Below, one piece after another: positions 25,392-33,008 of a DNA stretch of 64,000 nt; the stretch's first letter is position 1; every line of letters begins with the position of its first letter. Where the stretch lies: NCBI GenBank assembly GCA_049671745.1, contig JBATVL010000076.1, positions 40,068-104,067 of the forward strand, written 5' to 3'. The position numbers were made by a program, and so were the translations under genes. The notes below the pieces were generated by a model. The model did no database searches. It saw only the letters and a list, made by a program, of their open reading frames with translations, and had not been told where the DNA came from. This DNA comes from SNAP01 sp049671745 (lineage in GTDB: Bacteria > Bacteroidota > Bacteroidia > Bacteroidales > Marinifilaceae).

Positions 25392-27035
25392 TTATTTTAA
25401 TCCTAATACTTTTTCTCCTTGCTTATATCTAATATCTTTAGGGATACCAGCATTATTTATTTTATCTAAATCAGCTTGTAAGTGAGCTGGTACAATACCA
25501 TTCTCCTTAATCATTTTCTTAGCTAATTCGTAGTTACCGTCACCTTGTATAGTTAAGATTTCAGTTACCATATTAGTCATAGCAACTTTCATCTTATCGA
25601 AATTAACAGTATAGATACCTTTATCACTTCTAGTGAAAGCACCAACTTTTTCGAAATAGTTGTAACGCATCATGTTAGATTTACCATGAGCAGAAGCAGC
25701 ACCGAAACGTACAGAACGGAAAGTTCCAGCCATGAAAGTAACATAGTTACACATTAAATCTTTGTCAGTAATTACTTTCCACTCGTGAAGTTTAGTGATA
25801 AGATAAAGACCCATGATATCAGCTTTTCCTTCTTCAATAGAAGTATAAGCATCAGCAAGAACTTCTCTTACTTTCTTATTATCTTTAAGAGTATAGTTAA
25901 GACCTAGACCGTGAGCAACCTCATGGAACATAGTGTTTTCGAAGAATGCATCAAAATTAACATACTGAAGTTGAGAAGGATCCATAACTTGTTTAGCAAT
26001 AGGAGTTAAGATCATATCGAACTTAGCCTTCATTGCATTCTTAAGTTGTAATTTTCTAGAACCTTTAGCAGCGTGTACTCTTGGGTCGTTAGGAAGATTG
26101 ATAGCAATGTTTTTAGAACCTGCGTTACAGTCACCAGCATAATAAATTACATCATAAGCATTCATGTCTGCATTAGACTTAGCTTTTTCAGCTTTGTATT
26201 TAGCAGGAACAGGAAGAGATGCTTGTAATTTAGGAAGTAAAGAAGCATATTGAGAAAGTTTCTTAGACCAAACTTTATCTTTAACTAAGATTTGTCCAGA
26301 GTTAGAAGCTTTAAATCCGTTTAATGCATCTTCATAAGTTTCTATAGGGCCAACAACAAAATCAATAGTATTTGATTGCATTTCCATCCAAGCCATATCA
26401 GAAGCTAAATAATCATCATCTAATAAAGCTTGAGCTCTAAGAGTTAAGTATTTTTTAAGTCCTGCATCTTCAGCAAGTTCAGCAGCTTGAAGAAGAAGTT
26501 TAGATGCTTCATTAACTTCAGCAGCAAACTCTACGTGATAAGGTATCACTTTAAGTGCACCTTTTTCGTCACGTCTAATTACAGTATAGTTACTTTTTTT
26601 ATCTTCATCTTTAAGAGCAGCAAATTCTTCTTTAGTAATATCAGTAGGATAAAAGCCAGCACCAAGAGGTTTAGCTGCAAATCCTTCAGTAAAAGGAGCA
26701 TTACCTTCTAATCTGTCCCAAGGGCCATAGTTAATAGAAGCATAAGTTTTAGCATACTCGTTAGGTAATTTAGCCATTAATGCAGCTTTATCTCCATAAG
26801 CCTCTTTCCAAAAGATTTTCTCCATTTGGTCAGCTGCTTTCATTAAGATAGGAAGCATTTGTTTCTCTTTCTCAGTAAGTTGAGTTAGATCTGTTTTAAG
26901 CTCATACACAGCATATTGCTCTACTAACGCTTTTTCTTTGACTTCTTTAGTCTCGCTAGTTTTTGCTTTGTTTTTGCATGATGTCATAGCCATAGAAGCT
27001 ATAATAGCAAAAACAAGAATAATTGATTTTTTCAT
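25392..27035 (-). CDS. M49-like (dipeptidyl peptidase III family) zinc peptidase lipoprotein
   Basis: 547 residues. The N terminus is a lipoprotein signal with a Cys after SMAMTS (residue ~20), so it is probably anchored in the envelope. Zinc ligands are His371 and His375 in HEVAHGLG, and a Glu in EEGKAD (401-406). DPP III enzymes normally use HExxGH and EExxAE, whereas here the first motif is the shorter HExxH. The substrate is unknown; DPP III cuts dipeptides from peptide N termini. It stands alone on the minus strand with a terminator after it. Confidence 0.8.
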   Translation of the reverse strand: MKKSIILVFAIIASMAMTSCKNKAKTSETKEVKEKALVEQYAVYELKTDLTQLTEKEKQMLPILMKAADQMEKIFWKEAYGDKAALMAKLPNEYAKTYASINYGPWDRLEGNAPFTEGFAAKPLGAGFYPTDITKEEFAALKDEDKKSNYTVIRRDEKGALKVIPYHVEFAAEVNEASKLLLQAAELAEDAGLKKYLTLRAQALLDDDYLASDMAWMEMQSNTIDFVVGPIETYEDALNGFKASNSGQILVKDKVWSKKLSQYASLLPKLQASLPVPAKYKAEKAKSNADMNAYDVIYYAGDCNAGSKNIAINLPNDPRVHAAKGSRKLQLKNAMKAKFDMILTPIAKQVMDPSQLQYVNFDAFFENTMFHEVAHGLGLNYTLKDNKKVREVLADAYTSIEEGKADIMGLYLITKLHEWKVITDKDLMCNYVTFMAGTFRSVRFGAASAHGKSNMMRYNYFEKVGAFTRSDKGIYTVNFDKMKVAMTNMVTEILTIQGDGNYELAKKMIKENGIVPAHLQADLDKINNAGIPKDIRYKQGEKVLGLK

Positions 27036-27198
27036 TTCTCTAGTTTTATATTTACTTTAAGTTATCCATTATTAATCCTAAGCAAAAACTGATTAGGTTT
27101 TCTTTTGAAGATGGGTAAAATTAATTCTATTATTGTTGACTTACAAGAAATTGCGTGTAATAGAACTTAAAAAGTTAAATAATGTGTGAACAAAAGAA

Positions 27199-27226
27199 AA
27201 GGACTCATCTTTTTAGATAAGTCCTT
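27199..27226 (-). terminator. Terminator of the first barrel paralog
   Basis: AAGGACTCATCT (27199-27210) pairs with AGATAAGTCCTT (27215-27226), 11 of 12, loop TTTT. The A-rich plus-strand side gives a T tract on the minus strand. A near copy follows the second paralog at 28495-28522. Confidence 0.8.
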
Positions 27227-27253
27227 GATTCAAATTTAGTTTAGATTATTGCT

Positions 27254-28345
27254 TTAAAAGATATTAAATGAGAAACCTAAAGCAATAGGGGTTTTATTGA
27301 TATACTTATTATTAACGTTATCATAAAGTTTATCTTTTTGAAAAAGATTAGTAAGACTATATGAAGCCCATATAGTAATACCTTTATATCCAATTCTAGC
27401 TGTAGCATCTAGTTTACAAGGAAGAAGATAGAAATCTCCAAAATCTTTCTCTTTATGTCCGTCAGAGAACTTAACTTTTGTATGTGAACCAAGACGAACA
27501 CCTGCTATTATACCAGCAGAGAAATATGTATTTCTTTTATTTGTTTGCATTTCAACAAGTAATGGAATAGTAAGATAAGATACAGTAAGTTTACTCTTCT
27601 TAACAGATCCCATATCTGGATAAACCTCCTTAATAGCTTTTTGAGTAGTACATGGCTTGCCGTCAGTATCTTTCCCATCTACCATAGTAAAATCGTCTTT
27701 AAATCGGAAGTTATACCATGATAAACCTAAACCTGTAACCAGTCCGAACTTTGTTCCATTAAGTTTAATATTTCCTTGTAAGAAATTAATATTAACCATA
27801 GAACTTTTAGGGTAAGTAAGTTCCATAAATCCATTACTATTGTTCTTTGCAAAAGATGCTACACCTAGTTCAAAACCCGTCCAGTGCCCACGGAATTTTT
27901 TATTATGCTGTCTATATCTTTTTTCTCTTACCTTTATTGTAGAGCCAAAACCTTTATCAAGAATCACTAATTCGTTACCTCCTAAGCTAATAATAGTAGT
28001 ATCTGTCGATTCTGTAACACTGAAACTAGTATTGCCAATTCCTATTTTTGTGTGTCGTCCTTTTTTATTGTATTTTCTAATATCTCTTCGTGTTTTTGGG
28101 TAATATAGTTTGTTAGGACTAGATAAACCTACATTTTTTTTAACTTCATTCTTTTTATCAACTTTACTTTTAGTCTTAGACCAGCTATCTTTAATTACTA
28201 TTTCATTCTTAGTAGAATCTTTTTTTACAGTATCTGCTTTTACCGTTTTAACAGTCTCTTTAGTTATTTTAATTTCTTGAGTTTGTGCTGTAATAGTGTT
28301 GCACATAAACAAAATAGCTGTTATTAATAGAGCAATATTTTTCAT
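27254..28345 (-). CDS. Outer-membrane beta-barrel protein, paralog A
   Basis: 363 residues. A signal peptide (IALLITAILFMCNTITAQ, cut near residue 20) precedes a Lys/Thr-rich linker (~22-145) and a C-terminal barrel-like half starting GHWTGFELGVASF, with alternating aromatic strands and a terminal Phe (LGFSFNIF). The fold resembles the PorT-type outer-membrane beta-barrel group; no specific function is known. Paralog B directly upstream is closely similar through the barrel. Its promoter region carries the ECF-like motif shared with the sigma factor gene. Confidence 0.75.
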   Translation of the reverse strand: MKNIALLITAILFMCNTITAQTQEIKITKETVKTVKADTVKKDSTKNEIVIKDSWSKTKSKVDKKNEVKKNVGLSSPNKLYYPKTRRDIRKYNKKGRHTKIGIGNTSFSVTESTDTTIISLGGNELVILDKGFGSTIKVREKRYRQHNKKFRGHWTGFELGVASFAKNNSNGFMELTYPKSSMVNINFLQGNIKLNGTKFGLVTGLGLSWYNFRFKDDFTMVDGKDTDGKPCTTQKAIKEVYPDMGSVKKSKLTVSYLTIPLLVEMQTNKRNTYFSAGIIAGVRLGSHTKVKFSDGHKEKDFGDFYLLPCKLDATARIGYKGITIWASYSLTNLFQKDKLYDNVNNKYINKTPIALGFSFNIF

Positions 28346-28414
28346 ATGTATAAAATTTAAGTTTCTTTGTTAAGAAAGAGTTTCTAGAATTCTCTTTTCG
28401 AATATAGGACGATT
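28346..28414 (-). repeat. Upstream region duplicated with that of paralog B
   Basis: This 69-bp segment directly before the start codon of barrel A matches 29591-29659 before barrel B at 66 of 69 positions. It ends in the -10 part of the ECF-like promoter. As untranslated DNA it is as well conserved as the coding part or better, which suggests functional constraint or a recent duplication. Confidence 0.8.
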
Positions 28415-28433
28415 TACTAGCCAAGAAGTTACA
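28408..28433 (-). promoter_or_regulatory. Candidate ECF-sigma promoter of barrel A
   Basis: On the minus strand TGTAACTT (plus 28433-28426), 9 nt, then TAAATCGTC (plus 28416-28408). AAC and CGTC are separated by 16 nt, the geometry of ECF promoters. The motif is shared with sites at 29653-29678 and 31201-31226. Confidence 0.6.
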
Positions 28434-28494
28434 ATAAGTTTAGTTCTTTATTAATAATAGACTCTTAAAAACATATAATGTGCGGACAAAAGAA

Positions 28495-28522
28495 AAGGAC
28501 TTATCTTTTCAGATAAGCCCTT
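28495..28522 (-). terminator. Terminator of barrel paralog B
   Basis: AAGGACTTATCT (28495-28506) and AGATAAGCCCTT (28511-28522) form a 12-nt stem with one mismatch; the loop is TTTC. It is a near duplicate of the terminator at 27199-27226. Confidence 0.75.
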
Positions 28523-28549
28523 AATATGTGTTAATTATATATTGTTCTT

Positions 28550-29590
28550 TTAAAAGATATTGATAGAGACACCTAATGCAATAGGACTTTTATTTATGTA
28601 TTTCTTATTTTCATTATCGTATAGTTTATTTTCCTGAAAAAGTTCTGTAAGACTATAGGTAGCCCAAACAGTAAGGAACTTGAATCCAATTCTAGCAGTA
28701 GCATCAATCTTATAAGGAAGAAGGTAGAAATCGTTAGTGTCCTTTTCTTTGTCTCCACCTGAGAATTTTATTTTTGTATGAGCATCAAGACGAACACCTC
28801 CAATTATACCTGCTGATATATATGTGTTTCTTCTATTTGCTTGAAATTCAAGAAGTATAGGTAAAGTAAGATAAGACATAGTAAGTTTAGTTTTTCTAAC
28901 TGTGCCCATATCAGGATAAGTTGTACTGACTTTCTCTTGAGTTGTACATGGTTTACCGGCAGCATCTTTTCCATTTATTACTGTTACATCGTCCTTAAAA
29001 GTAAAGTTATACCATGATATTCCTAATCCAGTAACTATTCCAAATTTTGGACCTGCAAGTTTAATGTTTCCATGTATAAAGTTAATATTAACCATAGTAC
29101 TTTTAGGGTATTGAAGCTCTAAAAATCCATTACTATCATCACTACCATTCTTTCTAAAAGAAGCTACTCCTAGTTCTATGCCAGTCCAATGTCCACGAAA
29201 TCTTTGATCATATCTTCCATGTTTCTTCTTATCTAGAAAAATCTTAGACTTATTTTTTCCAAAATTAATAATAGTTGTATCTAGAGATTCTTTAACTTTA
29301 TACATAGATTTTACAACACCTCTACGATATCCATAATCATTTGATCTTCTACTACCAATAACTTGTTCTTGAAACTCAGGTATATTAGTTGTTTGATTTT
29401 TCTCAACTTTTGTTTTAGTCTTAGACCAGTTATCCTTAATTACTATTTCTTTTTTAATAGAATCTTTTTTTATTGTATTGGTAGTATCTGTTTTAACAGT
29501 TTGTTTATTAATCTTAATTTCTTGAGTTTGTGCTATAAGAGTGTTGCACATAAACAGGATTACTGTTATGGATAGTACAATATTTTTCAT
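28550..29590 (-). CDS. Outer-membrane beta-barrel protein, paralog B
   Basis: 346 residues. It has the same plan as paralog A: a signal peptide ending near TLIAQ, a charged linker (~22-125), then GHWTGIELGVASF and barrel strands to the C-terminal Phe (LGVSINIF). Stretches such as TKFGLVTGLGLSWYNF and PKFGIVTGLGISWYNF show close kinship. Gene, upstream region and terminator are all duplicated, so the unit arose by tandem duplication. It lies downstream of the ECF sigma/anti-sigma pair and is probably a target of that sigma factor (inference). Confidence 0.75.
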   Translation of the reverse strand: MKNIVLSITVILFMCNTLIAQTQEIKINKQTVKTDTTNTIKKDSIKKEIVIKDNWSKTKTKVEKNQTTNIPEFQEQVIGSRRSNDYGYRRGVVKSMYKVKESLDTTIINFGKNKSKIFLDKKKHGRYDQRFRGHWTGIELGVASFRKNGSDDSNGFLELQYPKSTMVNINFIHGNIKLAGPKFGIVTGLGISWYNFTFKDDVTVINGKDAAGKPCTTQEKVSTTYPDMGTVRKTKLTMSYLTLPILLEFQANRRNTYISAGIIGGVRLDAHTKIKFSGGDKEKDTNDFYLLPYKIDATARIGFKFLTVWATYSLTELFQENKLYDNENKKYINKSPIALGVSINIF

Positions 29591-29659
29591 ATGTATAAAA
29601 TTTAAGTTTCGTAGTTAAGAAAGAGTTTCTAGAATTCTCTTTTCGAGTATAGGACGATT
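29591..29659 (-). repeat. Upstream region duplicated with that of paralog A
   Basis: Second copy of the 69-bp segment described at 28346-28414, with three substitutions. It includes the palindromic TTTCTAGAA and the -10 part of the ECF-like promoter. Confidence 0.8.
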
Positions 29660-29678
29660 GAGCATGCAATAAGTTACA
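29653..29678 (-). promoter_or_regulatory. Candidate ECF-sigma promoter of barrel B
   Basis: The minus strand has TGTAACTT (plus 29678-29671), 9 nt, then TCAATCGTC (plus 29661-29653). It is identical in both elements and spacing to the site before the sigma factor gene, and about 60 nt before the start codon. Confidence 0.6.
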
Positions 29679-29688
29679 GAAAGTTAAA

Positions 29689-30696
29689 TTATTCGTTAAT
29701 AATAATTTCTTTTGTATATGTAATCTTTTCTGTATGAAAATGTTGAGAAAGAAATCCAATTATTTTATCACCACTTCTTTTTAATATATTTCTTTGACGT
29801 TTTTCTTTAGGAGTTTCAGTAGATTCTTCTTGCCATTCTGAAGCAGACTCATTTAATGTCATTTCGTTTGACATTTCTCTAATTTCTTTATTAGATAAAT
29901 TATTCTCTTCTTTTATATCAATATCGTTATAAGCAAGAGTATTGGATAAATCAATCTCTTTAGTCATGCTTGATTGATCTAAATTTTTAATAGTAATCTT
30001 AGCAATAATTTTTCTTCTCTCAACTACTTTTTTAACAACAGGCTTAACATCTACAGTAATGTTTTTCTTAATAGATTTCTCTATCTTAACTTCAGCTATA
30101 TTTTCTTTAAATGCCTGTTCTGGATTTTTAATAATATCTTGAGGAATATCTTCCTTAGGCATGTTAAAAACTTCAGTGTTTTTACTGATACGTTCTGTCT
30201 CGTCATACTTATTAGGAATAAATAAGACTGACATAGAGATAGCAAAGATAATACTAGCAGCTGTTGCGAAATGTAGTAGTTTTTTAAATCTAAATGGAAA
30301 GTTTCTTTTTAGTGAATCTTTATTAGAGTAGATAATCGAATCGTCAGCAACAAGAATAGTTTTCTTATAATCTTTAAGCAAATAATTCTTACCAAGATCT
30401 AAACTTACTTCCTGTTCAAATGAAGTTCGTTCTGTAGACGTGAGCTGATTCTCTATATAATTTATGCACTTATCTTCAAAAATGCTAGAGTCCACATCTT
30501 TATAAAGTAACTCTTTATTAGAATATTTAATATTGTCTTCGACAAGAACCACCTCGTCTAAACCTTCTATTTCTTCAAGAATATCAGGATTAAGAGCAAG
30601 GAAATTCTGCATCTCTAAAAGAAGAGAAGGAGAAAGACTGTCCTCAAGATAGTCAATCATGTATTCCTCGTAATTATCTATATTAATTATAGTCAT
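29689..30696 (-). CDS. Membrane anti-sigma-like protein
   Basis: 335 residues. The cytoplasmic N terminus (1-~140) begins with NYEEYMIDYLEDSLSPSLLLEMQNFLALNPDI, a pattern seen in Bacteroidota proteins paired with ECF sigma factors. A single membrane segment (LLHFATAASIIFAISMSVLF) lies at ~142-162, followed by a charged periplasmic tail. It lies 5 nt after the sigma gene, so it is probably the anti-sigma factor or sensor of that sigma factor. No zinc-finger HxxxCxxC motif is present. The assignment rests on context and topology. Confidence 0.65.
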   Translation of the reverse strand: MTIINIDNYEEYMIDYLEDSLSPSLLLEMQNFLALNPDILEEIEGLDEVVLVEDNIKYSNKELLYKDVDSSIFEDKCINYIENQLTSTERTSFEQEVSLDLGKNYLLKDYKKTILVADDSIIYSNKDSLKRNFPFRFKKLLHFATAASIIFAISMSVLFIPNKYDETERISKNTEVFNMPKEDIPQDIIKNPEQAFKENIAEVKIEKSIKKNITVDVKPVVKKVVERRKIIAKITIKNLDQSSMTKEIDLSNTLAYNDIDIKEENNLSNKEIREMSNEMTLNESASEWQEESTETPKEKRQRNILKRSGDKIIGFLSQHFHTEKITYTKEIIINE

Positions 30697-30701
30697 AACT
30701 C

Positions 30702-31187
30702 TTAGATAATAGTTTCTACACTTATTAAATATTTTTTTAAAGCCTTGCGTGCTCTATATATATACACCTTCACTTGCGCCTCAGAGAGAGAGCAAATTTC
30801 TCCTATCTCCTGATATGAATAACCCTCATAATCTCTTAATAAAACTAAATGTTTCTGTTGCTCAGGAAGGGTGTTTAATGCTCTGTCAAGAATTTCTTTA
30901 GTGTCGGAATATTGAGTAGTATGAGAGTAATCCATCTCGTCTACAGAATCAAACCTTTCCTTTTTCTTTTCTCTTCTAGTCCAATCTATCATAGTATGAT
31001 AAGCTGTAGAAAAGAGATATGACTTAGATTTAGAGAAAGAAACATTCTCAGCATTCTTCCATACCTTCACGAAAGTATCTTGTACAATATCAGAGGCCAC
31101 ATCCTTATCTTTTATAGATTTGAGGATGAACCTGAAAAGGTCATCTGAGAACTTCTCTACGCTTATATTATATTCTTTGACAGTCAT
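30702..31187 (-). CDS. ECF-type RNA polymerase sigma factor
   Basis: 161 residues. Region 2 spans ~10-75 (FRFILKSIKDKDVASDIVQDTFVKVWKNAE, then SYLFSTAYHTMIDWTRREKK). Region 4 spans ~105-155 (LNTLPEQQKHLVLLRDYEGYSYQEIGEICSLSEAQVKVYIYRARKALKK), with a clear helix-turn-helix. There is no region 1 or 3, as in ECF sigma factors. A motif at 31201-31226 directly upstream recurs before both barrel genes, suggesting autoregulation. A housekeeping-like -7 box (31192-31199) overlaps the same region. Confidence 0.93.
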   Translation of the reverse strand: MTVKEYNISVEKFSDDLFRFILKSIKDKDVASDIVQDTFVKVWKNAENVSFSKSKSYLFSTAYHTMIDWTRREKKKERFDSVDEMDYSHTTQYSDTKEILDRALNTLPEQQKHLVLLRDYEGYSYQEIGEICSLSEAQVKVYIYRARKALKKYLISVETII

Positions 31188-31191
31188 TTTA

Positions 31192-31199
31192 CAAAGATA
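31192..31199 (-). promoter_or_regulatory. Housekeeping-type -7 box 4 nt before the sigma factor start
   Basis: The plus strand CAAAGATA reads TATCTTTG on the minus strand, an exact TAnnTTTG. It ends 4 nt before the ATG at 31187, so a transcript from it would be nearly leaderless. Confidence 0.35.
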
Positions 31200-31200
31200 T

Positions 31201-31226
31201 GACGATTGACTGTCGGGAAAGTTACA
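31201..31226 (-). promoter_or_regulatory. Candidate autoregulatory ECF promoter of the sigma gene
   Basis: The minus strand has TGTAACTT (plus 31226-31219), 9 nt, then TCAATCGTC (plus 31209-31201), 13 nt before the start codon. Its two elements are identical to those of barrel B and differ by one base from those of barrel A. Confidence 0.6.
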
Positions 31227-31232
31227 TATTAA

Positions 31233-31745
31233 TTATAAAAAAGTTATGGAATTAAAAAATATTTCTTTATTAGCTTCCAACTCTCGTGAGTGTCTACCCG
31301 CTCCACCTATACTTATTTGGTATATGAATGGGCCTTTAAAGAAGAAACGTTTATAGTATATATATTCCATTTTTTTAAAAAGGGCAGAATATTTAATTTC
31401 TTTAACAAGCATCTTTTGGTACACGCAAGACTGTTCACTAAGCAAGATAGACGAATCTTCAAGTAAACTTCCTTTCTTCATTTCTTTATAAAGTCCGTCT
31501 ATAGGTTGTCTAGAGAAGTTTTGTTTATCGAAATAAGAGGCTACTATTCCGTAAGTACAAGTAAGATCCTTTGTTTGAAATATATCAGATTTAATATTAT
31601 TATTCTCTTTTTTAAGACGTTGAACATTGTTAGGCATCTTAAAAGAAATCTTACACTCCTCTGATTTATGTAAGGTCCATTCCTTCTCTTGTGCAGAGAT
31701 AGTAGAGGTTATAAAAAGAAGAATAGAAAGCATAAATAATCTCAT
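31233..31745 (-). CDS. Small exported protein of unknown function
   Basis: 170 residues from the ATG at 31745; a TTG eight codons upstream (31769) overlaps a promoter box and is less likely. The signal peptide LFMLSILLFITSTISAQ is cut near residue 19. The mature part begins with a beta-rich segment (CKISFKMPNNVQRL) that recalls PsbP/DUF1795-like folds, but no family is recognised with confidence. It lies 45 nt before the sigma factor gene on the same strand, though the sigma gene has its own promoter signals. Confidence 0.6.
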   Translation of the reverse strand: MRLFMLSILLFITSTISAQEKEWTLHKSEECKISFKMPNNVQRLKKENNNIKSDIFQTKDLTCTYGIVASYFDKQNFSRQPIDGLYKEMKKGSLLEDSSILLSEQSCVYQKMLVKEIKYSALFKKMEYIYYKRFFFKGPFIYQISIGGAGRHSRELEANKEIFFNSITFL

Positions 31746-31765
31746 AGCTTTTGATTTTAGTTTTA

Positions 31766-31795
31766 GCAAAAGTACTTAAATTACTGTACTTTTGC
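31766..31795. promoter_or_regulatory. Symmetric divergent promoter pair (small exported protein / dusB)
   Basis: GCAAAAGTAC (31766-31775) and GTACTTTTGC (31786-31795) form a perfect 10-bp inverted repeat with a 10-bp spacer. Each arm contains TACTTTTG, an exact -7 box: 31787-31794 reads toward dusB and 31774-31767 toward the minus-strand gene. Confidence 0.55.
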
Positions 31796-31833
31796 ATCTT
31801 GAATGCGTTAAGTTGAGTTAATCTAGATATATT

Positions 31834-32811
31834 ATGAAGATAGGAAATGTTAGTTTTGGAGATAGACCTATAGTACTGGCACCAATGGAAGATGTTACGA
31901 ATCCACCATTTAGAGCTTGTTGTAAGTCGTATGGGGCAGATTGGATGTACACAGAGTTTGTATCCTCTGATGCTTTGGTACGAAATGTAGAAAAGACATT
32001 GAAGAAATTAAGCATTGATGAGGGAGAGAGACCAGTAACAATACAGATTTACGGTAAAGATCCTGAAGCACTAGCTGGAGCAGCAAAAATAGCAGCTGAA
32101 TCAAGGCCTGATTTTATTGATATAAACTTCGGTTGCCCAGTTCGCAAAATTGCTGGTAAAGGAGCAGGTGCTGGATTACTACAGAACGTACCTCTAATGG
32201 AAGAGATTGTACGTAAAGTTGTAGATGCTGTTGATATTCCTGTTACAGCAAAAACTCGTTTAGGATGGGATGATGATTCAAGATTTATAGTAGATGTAGC
32301 TGAGAGACTTCAGGATGCTGGAGCTAAGGCCTTAGCTATCCACGGAAGAACTCGTGCTCAAATGTATACTGGTGAGGCTGATTGGTCTCTTATAGGAGAA
32401 GTAAAAAATAATCAACGTATGCATATTCCTATAATTGGTAATGGTGATATAAATTCTCCAGAAAAAGCAAAGGAATATTTTGAGAGATATGGAGTAGATG
32501 CTATGATGATAGGTCGTGCTTGTATAGGCAGACCTTGGGTATTTAAAGAAATACGTCATTTCTTAGATACAGGAGAGATATGGACTCCTCCGGCTCTAGA
32601 GGATCAGGTAGACATACTTCGTTCACAGATAGTACAAGCTTCTGATTGGTTAGATGAGCGTAGAGGAATTCTACATATGCGTCGTCATATGGCACAGATG
32701 TTCAAAGGTTTATCTCATTTTAGAGATTTGAGAATTGCAATGTTAAAGGCAGGTGATTTAACAGAATTAGATGTTATTTTTAATGAAATAAAAGAACGTT
32801 ACTGTAAATAA
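31834..32811 (+). CDS. dusB: tRNA-dihydrouridine synthase
   Basis: 325 residues. It reduces uridine to dihydrouridine in the tRNA D-loop using FMN and NADPH. The TIM-barrel family marks are PIVLAPMEDVTNPPFRACCKSYGADWMYTEF, DINFGCPVRKIAGKGAGAGLL with the catalytic Cys, VTAKTRLGW, IHGRTRAQMYTGEADW, and GNGDINSPEKAKEYFERYGVDAMMIGRACIGRPWVF. The overall pattern is closest to DusB; the exact target uridine is not certain. It is transcribed from the divergent promoter. Confidence 0.93.
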   Translation: MKIGNVSFGDRPIVLAPMEDVTNPPFRACCKSYGADWMYTEFVSSDALVRNVEKTLKKLSIDEGERPVTIQIYGKDPEALAGAAKIAAESRPDFIDINFGCPVRKIAGKGAGAGLLQNVPLMEEIVRKVVDAVDIPVTAKTRLGWDDDSRFIVDVAERLQDAGAKALAIHGRTRAQMYTGEADWSLIGEVKNNQRMHIPIIGNGDINSPEKAKEYFERYGVDAMMIGRACIGRPWVFKEIRHFLDTGEIWTPPALEDQVDILRSQIVQASDWLDERRGILHMRRHMAQMFKGLSHFRDLRIAMLKAGDLTELDVIFNEIKERYCK

Positions 32812-32872
32812 TGTATCTTTTACTATGTTAATAAGTGTTAGCAAAATGCTTATCTTCTGTAAAATTATGTAT

Positions 32873-32880
32873 TAAATTTG
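32873..32880 (+). promoter_or_regulatory. -7-like box upstream of the hydrolase lipoprotein
   Basis: TAAATTTG, an exact TAnnTTTG, lies 128 nt before the ATG at 33009, so the leader would be long. Confidence 0.3.
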
Positions 32881-32904
32881 TTGCGAATAAGGTTTTTTTA
32901 TGAG

Positions 32905-32924
32905 ATTAAATTTTAATTTTACAT
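32905..32924 (+). repeat. 20-bp direct repeat, copy 1
   Basis: ATTAAATTTTAATTTTACAT occurs here, 84 nt before the first lipoprotein gene, and again at 33997-34016, 32 nt before the decayed lipoprotein gene. It may be a shared promoter or leader element. Confidence 0.5.
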
Positions 32925-33008
32925 ACTTGTAGATCTGTTGTAAACATTAGCTTTATGTTTAAGTTATTGTTTATGAGTGTGTTTAATTGTAAATTAAAAA
33001 AAGTAATA

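Noticed and set aside
32955..33008. Longer start for the first hydrolase lipoprotein
   Set aside because: It would add 18 residues before a good lipoprotein signal peptide; the ATG at 33009 is the sensible start.
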